DNA of 64,000 nucleotides from assembly GCF_001746915.1 (NCBI RefSeq), contig NZ_MJGC01000048.1, positions 26,081-90,080 on the forward strand. Direction: 5' to 3'. This stretch comes from Desertifilum tharense IPPAS B-1220 (lineage in GTDB: Bacteria; Cyanobacteriota; Cyanobacteriia; Cyanobacteriales; Desertifilaceae). Both the position numbers and the translations under genes were made by a program. Position 1 is the stretch's first letter, and every line of letters starts with the position of its first letter. Below the pieces are notes generated by a model. The model saw nothing but the letters and a program-made list of their open reading frames with translations, ran no database searches and had not been told where the DNA came from. This document shows, piece after piece, positions 18,525 through 25,966 of this stretch.

Positions 18525-19931
18525 TTAATTTTTCTGGGTAAATCGAGCAATGAGCTGATAAATCAGGCGAAAGAGGGCAACGATCGCGATTAATGCTGCG
18601 CCGACGAGCGGCGGGACAATCAGCAAGCGCCCCAACAGGGGAGAACCGCGAAACACGAAGGCGGCGATCGCTAAACTAATTCCGGCCAGAATGGTCAGGT
18701 CAAACTTTTCAATCCATCGTCGATATTGAGCATAAACTAGCAGTCCGATTGCACCCCCCCAAAGGCCCATCGCGATCCCAGGCGAAGCAATCCAGCCATC
18801 CAGCACCAGGGCAAGCAAAGCTGCTTCATAGCCTGTAAATCCAGCGATGCCCAACCATTCTACGGTGGAAAAGGCCGCCCGATGAGGGCGCGCTACCTGA
18901 GCTGGGGTCGCCGCTACGGGTGCTGGATGGGGCGTTGGGGCTTGGGAAGGGACAGGAACGGGGGAGGGGATAGGGGGAGGAGTCGGCGGGCTAGAAAGGG
19001 CTGCAATTACCTCCTGAGCCGACTGGAAGCGTTGATTGGGCGCAGAGAGTAACAGGCGATCCAGCACTTGGGCGAGTTGAGGGGAAACTTGAATGCGCGA
19101 TCGCCAATTCCACTGATTGTTGTAACTATCAAATAAGCTTTTGGGGTCTTCGTTGGCCAGCAAATTCAAACATGTCACCGCCAGGGCGTACAAGTCGGTT
19201 GAGGGATACACTTGAGTCCCCGCCATTTGTTCGGGTGGGGCAAACCCCTGGGAATAAATCCCCGTAGAACCCGCCGCTTGAGGGGTGTTGGTAATTTGTT
19301 TGACCGCTCCAAAGTCTAACAGGTGGAAGCGACCGGCGCGATCGCGCATGATGTTAGAGGGTTTAATATCTCGGTGGATCGACCCGCGATCGTGAACAAA
19401 CTGAAGAATCGGTAAAATTTGCTCTAAAACCTGCAAGACCTCCGCTTCCGAAAAAGCCCCCTTTTGCTGTAACTCCTGTTCTAAATTGCGGCCGTCGATG
19501 AACTCTTGAACCAGATAAAAAAACTTCTCTTCCTGACCGGGTTGGCGCGTCGCCACATTCAGCGGAAAAAACGCAAACAAGTCGGGAATCTGTGGGTGTT
19601 TGTTGCCCAACTCCTCTAAAACCGCCGCCTCGCGCTCAAAAAGCTGTTGCGCGATCGCCATCTGCTGTGCCGACAAATCCCCAGCCGGCTGAAACTGCTT
19701 CACCACGCATTGTCGCATCGCCGGAGTATAGCGATCGCGAGCTAAAAACGCCGCCCCAAACCCTCCTTTACCCAGCAACTGAATCGGCAGGTAGCGACCC
19801 GCTAAAATTAACGGCATCCCGCAGGTGGTGCAGAACTTTTGCGAAACCGTCTTGAGCGTCTCTGAATCGTCTAGGTCATTAAAATGATTGAGCGGGCGAG
19901 GGCAACCTGGACGAGTGCAGCAAACTTCCAT
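18525..19931 (-). CDS. 4-Cys Ser/Thr protein kinase with C-terminal membrane segments
   Basis: 468 residues from ATG at 19931; the slightly longer frame would need a TTG. N-terminal 4-Cys module: C4/C5, C10, C34 and C37, typical of the SpkB-like cyanobacterial kinases. The kinase domain (about 45-300) has GKGGFGAAFLA, VVKQF (ATP-binding Lys), HRDIKPSNIM (catalytic Asp) and DFGAVK. A Pro-rich linker (PTPPPIPSPVPVPSQAPTPH) leads to about four hydrophobic helices (350-460). The cysteine cluster suggests redox or metal control of a membrane-anchored kinase (family knowledge plus inference). No substrate gene is evident nearby. Confidence 0.92.
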   Translation of the reverse strand: MEVCCTRPGCPRPLNHFNDLDDSETLKTVSQKFCTTCGMPLILAGRYLPIQLLGKGGFGAAFLARDRYTPAMRQCVVKQFQPAGDLSAQQMAIAQQLFEREAAVLEELGNKHPQIPDLFAFFPLNVATRQPGQEEKFFYLVQEFIDGRNLEQELQQKGAFSEAEVLQVLEQILPILQFVHDRGSIHRDIKPSNIMRDRAGRFHLLDFGAVKQITNTPQAAGSTGIYSQGFAPPEQMAGTQVYPSTDLYALAVTCLNLLANEDPKSLFDSYNNQWNWRSRIQVSPQLAQVLDRLLLSAPNQRFQSAQEVIAALSSPPTPPPIPSPVPVPSQAPTPHPAPVAATPAQVARPHRAAFSTVEWLGIAGFTGYEAALLALVLDGWIASPGIAMGLWGGAIGLLVYAQYRRWIEKFDLTILAGISLAIAAFVFRGSPLLGRLLIVPPLVGAALIAIVALFRLIYQLIARFTQKN

Positions 19932-20017
19932 AATCAATCTCAGTTTTGAAAGAACAGAGTCTCAAAACTAAAGTAAAGGATAAAGCGAGGGTCTTCATCC
20001 TTTGGCTTGACACGCAC

Positions 20018-21043
20018 TCAGGTTGGAGGCTGAGGCGTCGAGTTAGCGTCCAGACTCGGTAAAGCGCTACTGAGCGTTACGGGGGGCACCGCCTCCGCTT
20101 CGCCGTTGGGAATCACTTTACCCTGAGTCGCAAAAGAAGGCAAAATCACCTGCGTAAAAGCCTCTGCTGCTTTGGATCGGTAGCGATGGGGATTGGCAAT
20201 CACCGAGAGCATCCGTTGAACCACCACCCCTTCAATCCGAGTCCGGTGCAACACCCCCATTTGTAACTCTTTTTCAATCGCCGAAATCGAGACAAACGCC
20301 GCCCCCAAGCCAGACTGAACCGCATTTTTAATCGCTTCAATAGAATTGAGTTCCATCTCAATTTTCAATCGCCGCGTCTCAATCCCGCAGCGCGTCAACA
20401 CCTGATCGATAACTTTACGAATCGTCGATTGGGAGTCTAAAGCAATAAACTGGAGTTTATACAGATCGTCCCTCTGGATTGTCTTAAAACGGGCTAACGG
20501 GTGAAAAGTGGGCAGAATCAGCGCCAGTTCATCTTCAGCGTAGGGAATAATATCAAGAGATTCTTGCAATTCAGGAGGAACTTCACCGCCAATAATCGCC
20601 AGATCGATTTGTCCATTGGCCACGCTCCAAGAGGTTCGGCGGGTTGAGTGAACGTGAAGCTGTACGGCCACATCCGGGTAGTGTTGGCGAAATAAGCCAA
20701 TCATGCGGGGAAGCAAGTACGTTCCGGTCGTTTGGGAAGCTCCGACGATCAGCGTTCCGCCTTGAAGATTTTGTAAATCCTCAATCGCCCGACAAGTTTC
20801 TTGACAAAGAGACAGAATTTTTTCTCCATAACTCAAGAGGAGATGTCCAGCCTCAGTCAGTTGAGCGCGTCGGCCGCCGCGATCGAATAACGGCACGTCG
20901 AGTTGTCTTTCCAAGTTCTGCACCTGTAGACTAACCGCAGGCTGAGAAACATATAAACTATCTGCGGCTCGTTTAAAGCTTCCTTCAGCGGCGATCGCTT
21001 TGAGAATCCGTAACTGATCCAAAGTAAAAGGAACTTCAGACAT
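20018..21043 (-). CDS. rbcR: LysR-type regulator RbcR (Ycf30)
   Basis: 341 residues from ATG at 21043; upstream in-frame codons run through low-complexity sequence and are not coding. The N-terminal HTH ([20 protein letters not shown], then [20 protein letters not shown]) and the effector domain ([40 protein letters not shown]) match cyanobacterial and plastid RbcR/Ycf30 nearly word for word as I recall them. RbcR activates RuBisCO and other Calvin-cycle genes in response to carbon status. The C-terminal tail of about 35 residues past the conserved core is variable and proline-rich. Divergent from the PSII-assembly-like cluster, sharing a 244-bp intergenic region. Confidence 0.93.
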   Translation of the reverse strand: MSEVPFTLDQLRILKAIAAEGSFKRAADSLYVSQPAVSLQVQNLERQLDVPLFDRGGRRAQLTEAGHLLLSYGEKILSLCQETCRAIEDLQNLQGGTLIVGASQTTGTYLLPRMIGLFRQHYPDVAVQLHVHSTRRTSWSVANGQIDLAIIGGEVPPELQESLDIIPYAEDELALILPTFHPLARFKTIQRDDLYKLQFIALDSQSTIRKVIDQVLTRCGIETRRLKIEMELNSIEAIKNAVQSGLGAAFVSISAIEKELQMGVLHRTRIEGVVVQRMLSVIANPHRYRSKAAEAFTQVILPSFATQGKVIPNGEAEAVPPVTLSSALPSLDANSTPQPPT

Positions 21044-21059
21044 ATTTGCTAAACCTAAA

Positions 21060-21112
21060 GGAGGATAGGGAATGGGGAATAGGAAATGGGAGTTGAGAAG
21101 ATGTGCATGACC
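21060..21112. repeat. Degenerate GGGAGTT/GGGAATNG-type low-complexity repeat
   Basis: A run of GGGAAT, GGGGAAT, GGAAAT and GGGAGTT units directly upstream of rbcR. It resembles an eroded member of the AACTCCC heptamer family seen intact at 53236-53314 and 63902-64000. Confidence 0.5.
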
Positions 21113-21225
21113 CGAATTTAGGACTGGGAATGAGGATTGTCTCCCAGAAGGAAGCGAAAAACCTGGCGGCGACTCGCTTGCTCGGTGCAATTCCCAATTC
21201 TCAGATCTCAATTGCCAATTTCCCT

Positions 21226-21240
21226 CACAATAACGTTGTG
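21226..21240. promoter_or_regulatory. Palindrome CACAA-N5-TTGTG in the rbcR/operon divergent region
   Basis: CACAATAACGTTGTG has 5-bp arms and a central AACGTT. Its right arm overlaps TTGTGA (21236-21241), a possible -35 with AT-rich TAAATA 18 bp further on (21260-21265), upstream of the gene at 21288. It could be an operator for the operon or for rbcR. Both the boxes and the operator are tentative. Confidence 0.35.
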
Positions 21241-21287
21241 ACATGAAACGGGATCAAAATAAATAGACCTAACTTTTTAAGGCATCT

Positions 21288-22199
21288 ATGAAACGGGAGG
21301 TTGTTGAGGACTTTCTGAATTTACCAGGTATTGCGGGGGTCGCCCTAATGGATGGGCGATCGCGACCCTACTTTTGTGGGGTGGACAATACGCTGAACTT
21401 TCAGCAAAAAGAAGCCCTCGCCCAAGGGATTCGTCAAGTGGTAGAGACCACGCCAGAGGGGTTTGAATCATTTGAGTTTCAATTTACGGCACATCGAGTT
21501 TATATTTACAAGCTAGCCCAGGGCATGATTTTGCTGGTTCTCACCAGCGAGGACTTGGTTGACTTGCACTATCTGGGCGCGGTAGAAAAGCTCAAAATGG
21601 CTTTGCAAGAGAACTTGACCACTGCGATCGCGACGTTTCGCTTGCTGGCCGGGAGCATTACTCTTTCCAGTCAAAGTTACTGGAAATCCGCTCCCCAACC
21701 CCCGGTTCCTCAACCGGCTTCTCCTTCTTCAGTCGATAGCGGACGAACCACAGGTTCCCGCAATGGCTTTAAAACCGCGCCCCCTTCCCCTAATTCTTCG
21801 GTTCCTCCTAGCTTGCATCCGCTCTCATCGGAGCCAGAACCCCAGCAACAAGGTTCTCAAGTTACGCTAAAAGAAATCCTCCTAGCGCTGAACCACTTAT
21901 CTGAGTTCACCACTCATTACCTCGGAACTGCCGTGATCGCCAACTATTGGAAGTCCAGTCGTCCAGAAGTGCAATGGCTCAACGAGTTCCACATTACTCG
22001 CGGTGCAGAAATTACTTTTGGTGAAACAACCGGATCGGAGGCGTCGCTTCACGAAGCGGTCGATCTCCAGCAAATTCAGTGGATACAGGCGTGGGTTTCT
22101 GCTTTTATTACTCGGTGTACGCGGGTGATCCGCGACTTTCCGCTGCTTGTGGAGCAAACAGCCCTCAGCGAGCAGCAGAAAAAGTTACTCCTTCCCTAA
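21288..22199 (+). CDS. Roadblock/LC7-like protein heading the PSII-assembly-like cluster
   Basis: 303 residues. The N-terminal 120 residues look like a Roadblock/LC7 fold (GIAGVALMDGRSRPYFCG; FQFTAHRVYIYKLAQGMILL; VDLHYLGAVEKLKMALQENL), as in MglB-type GTPase regulators. A disordered Pro/Ser linker (140-195) follows. The C-terminal domain (about 200-303, LKEILLALNHLSEFTTHYLG, WIQAWVSAFITRCTRVIRDF) is helical and unrecognised. It is 24 bp from the ferredoxin gene, so probably cotranscribed. No small Ras-like GTPase partner is in the window. Function unknown; a scaffolding or regulatory role is inference. Confidence 0.75.
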   Translation: MKREVVEDFLNLPGIAGVALMDGRSRPYFCGVDNTLNFQQKEALAQGIRQVVETTPEGFESFEFQFTAHRVYIYKLAQGMILLVLTSEDLVDLHYLGAVEKLKMALQENLTTAIATFRLLAGSITLSSQSYWKSAPQPPVPQPASPSSVDSGRTTGSRNGFKTAPPSPNSSVPPSLHPLSSEPEPQQQGSQVTLKEILLALNHLSEFTTHYLGTAVIANYWKSSRPEVQWLNEFHITRGAEITFGETTGSEASLHEAVDLQQIQWIQAWVSAFITRCTRVIRDFPLLVEQTALSEQQKKLLLP

Positions 22200-22223
22200 T
22201 CTTTACTTTCACTAGGCAATTCG

Positions 22224-22706
22224 ATGGTTAAAATTGTCAAGCTTGAGCCAATTGCTCAGGAAACTGAAATCGCAACGAATAATAATTTGCTGTCGATCTT
22301 AATTGAAAAAGACCTTGATGTCCTTAAAGAATGTGGCGGGCGGGGAATGTGCGCCACTTGCCACGTCTATATTAAGCAGGGGATGAATTTTCTCTCGCCG
22401 ATGACGCGCCGCGAACAGCGCACGCTGGAAATTATTACCTCCTGCAAGCCGACTTCTCGCTTGGCGTGTCAGTCGCGCGTTTTAGACGATGGGGTGGTGG
22501 TGGAACTGCCCCCTGGGATGTACGTTAAATCCTTACAAGATATTGAGGCGTTAATTGGACGACGCGCCGAGCAAGATTTACTCCACCCCGTTACCGGCCA
22601 AGTGCTGGTTGAGAATGGTAAGTTAATTACCCGTTCTACGCTCAAGCAACTGGAAACGACGAAATTCCAAATCGGAGAGTTTTTAACCTATACCACAGAT
22701 GCCTAG
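22224..22706 (+). CDS. [2Fe-2S] ferredoxin-domain protein
   Basis: 160 residues. Cluster ligands are visible as C37-x5-C43-x2-C46 and C82 (KECGGRGMCATCH; RLACQSRV), the plant-type [2Fe-2S] pattern; an extra C74 is present. About 55 residues beyond the ferredoxin fold (RRAEQDLLHPVTGQVLVENG and on) have no recognised domain. It resembles the Fe-S protein of the Synechocystis slr0144-slr0152 cluster (slr0148 as I recall), which supports photosystem II assembly. The electron donor and acceptor are unknown. Likely in one transcript with the gene upstream. Confidence 0.88.
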   Translation: MVKIVKLEPIAQETEIATNNNLLSILIEKDLDVLKECGGRGMCATCHVYIKQGMNFLSPMTRREQRTLEIITSCKPTSRLACQSRVLDDGVVVELPPGMYVKSLQDIEALIGRRAEQDLLHPVTGQVLVENGKLITRSTLKQLETTKFQIGEFLTYTTDA

Positions 22707-22784
22707 GTTCGATCCCTGCTCGCGGCGTTGGCTTAAAGAGCAGGAGTTGGGCTGGGTTTGGGAGCGATTTTTCTTAAAGGATTT

Positions 22785-23264
22785 ATGATTACTCAACTCG
22801 AACGTTTGAGCCAGATGGCAGATGGTCGCTATGCTACGGATGCGGAACTGTTGTTTTTAGAGGAATATATCCAATCTTTTAGCTTGCGCGTGCAGACCTA
22901 TCGCCAAATTCAAGCTTCAGAAGCAGAACTGTTAGAGCAGGTTCAACATCGAATTCGACAGGTCGATCCGGCGCTGTTGTTGAGCAACCAAACGGACTTG
23001 AGTGGAAAATGGAAGCGCGATACGATTCGGGTGCTGCGCTATTCGGCAATTACAGTATTGCTTGATGATGCCGAACTGTTGCGCGATCGCCTTTTGTTTT
23101 GGATGCAGACGGTGATGAAGGCGTTTGATGCTCAACGAAGCTGTAACGTGACCTATCATGTCATGCAACAAGTGGTGCAATCGCTGTTTCCCCTAGATGA
23201 GGCGAGCTTGCTGTGTCCAATTTTAGAGTTAAATCGGTCGCTGCTCGGAGCCAAGCCGGAGTGA
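22785..23264 (+). CDS. Phycobilisome-like (degenerate globin-fold) protein, no bilin cysteine
   Basis: 159 residues from ATG at 22785, with AAAGG just upstream; an in-frame TTG at 22758 is less likely. The segment QMADGRYATDAELLFLEEYI matches the N-terminal helices of allophycocyanin-like subunits, and RDTIRVLRYSAITVLLDDAE matches the chromophore helix. There the usual CLRD reads WKRD, so the bilin-binding Cys is replaced by Trp. It should keep the fold without carrying pigment. The context (ferredoxin, V4R, SpkG-like kinase) links it to PSII assembly rather than antenna structure (inference). Confidence 0.8.
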   Translation: MITQLERLSQMADGRYATDAELLFLEEYIQSFSLRVQTYRQIQASEAELLEQVQHRIRQVDPALLLSNQTDLSGKWKRDTIRVLRYSAITVLLDDAELLRDRLLFWMQTVMKAFDAQRSCNVTYHVMQQVVQSLFPLDEASLLCPILELNRSLLGAKPE

Positions 23265-23434
23265 GGCGTTTTTAAGTGGCATGTGGAGTTAGGTAACAAC
23301 TATGAGGCTAGCTCCGGCTGCAAAGTTTAAAATAAGGACGCGATCGCTATTTTAAGACTCAACCCCAGATCGGAGGGCGCGAGTGCGATCGCCCGTCCGT
23401 TTAATCCTCCTCAGCCCAAACGTTTTGCACAACT

Positions 23435-24118
23435 ATGGTGAACGTAACAACCCGCCCGAACTCGCAGAAACGGAAGCATCCTAAAAAACACAATCATTAC
23501 GGTTTTCGCGATTTCTTCCAGTTTCAGCCAGAGCAAGGCACGCTTGTAGACTGGAACGAAGCTCAAAATGTTCTGACTAGCGAAGATTTTATTATTGGTT
23601 TAGTAGAGGGTTTAGAAGAAGAAGTCGGCGATGCCTCAGCCGCCATTATGTACACCATTGGCTGTGAATGGGGACAAAAAGATGCCTTCTTTTTTGAAAA
23701 ATGGTTTGAAAAGGAATTCGATCGCAATATCCGCCAAACCAACCTCATGTTTCTCCTCGAAACCTGGTGGTGGCCGTTTACCTCCCAAGGTTGGGGCCGT
23801 TGGGAAGTGGATATGGGCGATCGCAAACAGGGATTTATGTTCATTAACCTGTTTGACTCGGCGGTGGCTCGCAGCTTGGGCGATGTTGGCAAACCCGTCT
23901 GTCATATCTACGCAGGCTTGTTTGCAGGCTTTTTTACCGAGTTGGTGAAAAAACAACTCAGTTGCATTGAAATTCAATGCTATTCAATGGGCGAAACCTA
24001 TTGTAAGTTCCTGATTGGGGGCAAAGATCGCATTGATGCGGCCGCTTTCTGGCTCAACGAAGGCGCAACCGCTCGCGATATTGAAAAACGTTTACGCGCC
24101 GGAGAAAGGCTCGGATGA
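23435..24118 (+). CDS. V4R (4-vinyl reductase-like) domain protein 1
   Basis: 227 residues. Basic N-terminus (about 1-20), then a V4R fold. The C-terminal core KPVCHIYAGLFAGFFTEL and IEIQCYSMGETYCKFLIGG holds four cysteines (C156, C177, C182, C190) in the spacing also found in the paralogue at 25195. V4R domains occur in bacteriochlorophyll and phycobilin-related proteins and bind small hydrophobic ligands. In Synechocystis two V4R proteins (slr0144, slr0147 as I recall) belong to the PSII assembly cluster. The stop overlaps the next start (ATGA at 24115-24118), so translational coupling is likely. Confidence 0.85.
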   Translation: MVNVTTRPNSQKRKHPKKHNHYGFRDFFQFQPEQGTLVDWNEAQNVLTSEDFIIGLVEGLEEEVGDASAAIMYTIGCEWGQKDAFFFEKWFEKEFDRNIRQTNLMFLLETWWWPFTSQGWGRWEVDMGDRKQGFMFINLFDSAVARSLGDVGKPVCHIYAGLFAGFFTELVKKQLSCIEIQCYSMGETYCKFLIGGKDRIDAAAFWLNEGATARDIEKRLRAGERLG

Positions 24119-24441
24119 GTCAGCTAACCCTTAATCCTACGAATGGTAAATCGGCGATCGCCCCGCCGGAACATTGGCTCAAACAGTCCGTGGGTGACTT
24201 TTTTGCTGGCATTAATTGGGAACGACATTCCGTTGAAGTGCAGCAAATCAAACGGGCTGTTCAACAAGGCAGTCGCGAGCCTTTAGCCCTAACCTTGAAG
24301 GTTTCGCAATTTTTGAGCTGCATTCCTTGGGAAGGTCAACCCCTAGCGGCTTCCCCGGTTGCCGAACCTGAGATTGACTTAGACACGGCTGTGCCGCCCT
24401 CAAATGAGTTTACGCTCGAAGATTTTTCGGATTTATTCTAA
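24115..24441 (+). CDS. Small protein translationally coupled to V4R gene
   Basis: 108 residues. Starts inside the ATGA overlap with the V4R gene. The sequence HWLKQSVGDFFAGINWERHS and VSQFLSCIPWEGQPL is repeated loosely (two FF/FL-x-IxWE motifs), followed by an acidic tail ending FTLEDFSDLF. No domain is recognised. By position it corresponds to the small gene between V4R and the phycobilisome-like gene in the Synechocystis cluster (slr0145 by memory). The 224-bp gap that follows has no recognisable feature. Confidence 0.7.
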   Translation: MSQLTLNPTNGKSAIAPPEHWLKQSVGDFFAGINWERHSVEVQQIKRAVQQGSREPLALTLKVSQFLSCIPWEGQPLAASPVAEPEIDLDTAVPPSNEFTLEDFSDLF

Positions 24442-24665
24442 GTTGAGAAGCCTTATCCGCTCTGAGTTAAGCGCTTAGAGATTGGGAATACTGAGAACTA
24501 GAGGTAAAGCTCGGCGTGCTGAGGCTGGGGCTGGAACCCGATGGGCGCATCGAGCTGTCCAAGCGTCCGGCGAGATGGCTCAGTTCCCAACGGCATCGTT
24601 AACAGTCTCTCTAGAGCAGCCTCTGTGGGGCTTTGCTGCGAACTCACTCTTATGGTTGACAACTT

Positions 24666-25151
24666 ATGCACCCTAAACTTGAAACGCTGTTTGAAGAAGC
24701 GGAAAATCGATACCTCAAACCGGAAGAACTCACCGTATTAAGCCAATATGTGGAGTCTTTACCGGAACGGTTAGAAGTTTACCGACAGATCCGCGATCGC
24801 GAAATTGACATCATGCAAACCGTCGCCGATCGACTCACCGCTCAATTTCCCCAAGAGTCTAAAGATACCCTAGAACGCAGTATTAAAAACGCCCTGCTGA
24901 TGCTGCGCTACTGTGCAATGGCAATGCTCCTCAACGATGAAGCCTTTGTCAAAGAACGCTTATTGGGTTGGTTGGCTCAAAGCATTCAGACCTATAAAAC
25001 TCAACCCATTGATTCAGCCCTCTATAAGCTGTTAAACCAACAACTGGCCCAATCCTTAACAGCCAAGCAAATTAACCTCCTCAAGCCCGCTTTGGTGCTG
25101 GCTCAAACCTCTTTACTGAAGCTTGAAGGTGCCAGCGAGCCAAAATCGTAA
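24666..25151 (+). CDS. Second phycobilisome-like protein, no bilin cysteine
   Basis: 161 residues, paralogous to the protein at 22785 (AENRYLKPEELTVLSQYVES; LPERLEVYRQIRDREIDIMQ). The chromophore helix reads SIKNALLMLRYCAMAMLLND; the position of the bilin Cys is Ser, so it is predicted to be colourless. A Cys seven residues beyond the LRY does not match the attachment site. It lies 43 bp before the second V4R gene, forming a phycobilisome-like/V4R pair like the one at 22785/23435, as if the module had been duplicated. Confidence 0.8.
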   Translation: MHPKLETLFEEAENRYLKPEELTVLSQYVESLPERLEVYRQIRDREIDIMQTVADRLTAQFPQESKDTLERSIKNALLMLRYCAMAMLLNDEAFVKERLLGWLAQSIQTYKTQPIDSALYKLLNQQLAQSLTAKQINLLKPALVLAQTSLLKLEGASEPKS

Positions 25152-25194
25152 GGGCGATCGCGATTTTCCTGTGTATTTACCCCCCAATTGACCT

Positions 25195-25854
25195 ATGATT
25201 TCCGTTGCCGATCTCCTCATTGACAACCGCATCCCTGGAAACTACTTCGCCATCGATGCCTACGTCCGTAGCGACTTAGAATTAGGACTGCTCGAAAATC
25301 GTCGAGGCAATCGTCTTTTGGCAATGCCCGAAACCCTAATTCAAGCGATTTACTCCGGTTTAGATAAAGAAACAGGTCAAGCCACCGGACTGGTATTGTT
25401 TAACTGCGGTCGGTGGTGGGGAAAAAACTTCTATGCTCGGTTTTGCGAAGAAATTGCCGAATACTATAAAACCGCCGTCAGCGATATGGCAATGGTGGAG
25501 TTTATTCAATGCTTGCAACAGTGCTGGATCGTTCACGGTTGGGGCAAAATTGAGCTAGACCAAACCCACCAACATCTGGGCTTTTTGCTGGTCAATACCT
25601 GGAACTCTCCCTTTGCAGCCCACGCCCCCAAAGGCAATCGTCCCGTTTGTCACCTTGATGCTGGGATTTTTAGTGCCTTCTTCAGTCAACTGAGCAACCG
25701 AGAATTACATTGCGTCCAAACGGATTGCGAATCTCTGGGCGCATCGTGCAATCGTTTTATCCTCGGCTTACCGGACAGACTGCGCCCGGTTGAAAGTTGG
25801 GTTCAAGATGGTTTAAGCCACGACGAGATGATGCAACGTTTGGCACAAAGTTAG
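25195..25854 (+). CDS. V4R (4-vinyl reductase-like) domain protein 2
   Basis: 219 residues. It shares with the first V4R protein the block RPVCHLDAGIFSAFFSQL and the cysteines C152, C173, C178 and C185 (VQTDCESLGASCNRFILG), suggesting a bound metal or cofactor. Many other cysteines are scattered (C71, C84, C106, C110). By family it should bind a tetrapyrrole-like or lipid ligand; no enzymatic reductase motif is visible. Downstream, 112 bp precede the kinase. Confidence 0.85.
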   Translation: MISVADLLIDNRIPGNYFAIDAYVRSDLELGLLENRRGNRLLAMPETLIQAIYSGLDKETGQATGLVLFNCGRWWGKNFYARFCEEIAEYYKTAVSDMAMVEFIQCLQQCWIVHGWGKIELDQTHQHLGFLLVNTWNSPFAAHAPKGNRPVCHLDAGIFSAFFSQLSNRELHCVQTDCESLGASCNRFILGLPDRLRPVESWVQDGLSHDEMMQRLAQS

Positions 25855-25966
25855 CCGTCTTCGCCAATGGTCGTTTTTCTCAGCTTGCAAGGCAATAGCG
25901 GGCTGAGATTGTAATGGCGCGGATGCACCAAACATTAGGACAGTAACCATTGCACAAACCCTAAAC

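Noticed and set aside
22700..22735. GGTTCGATCCC, resembling a tRNA T-arm
   Set aside because: No matching acceptor, D or anticodon arms; upstream bases are the end of the ferredoxin gene.
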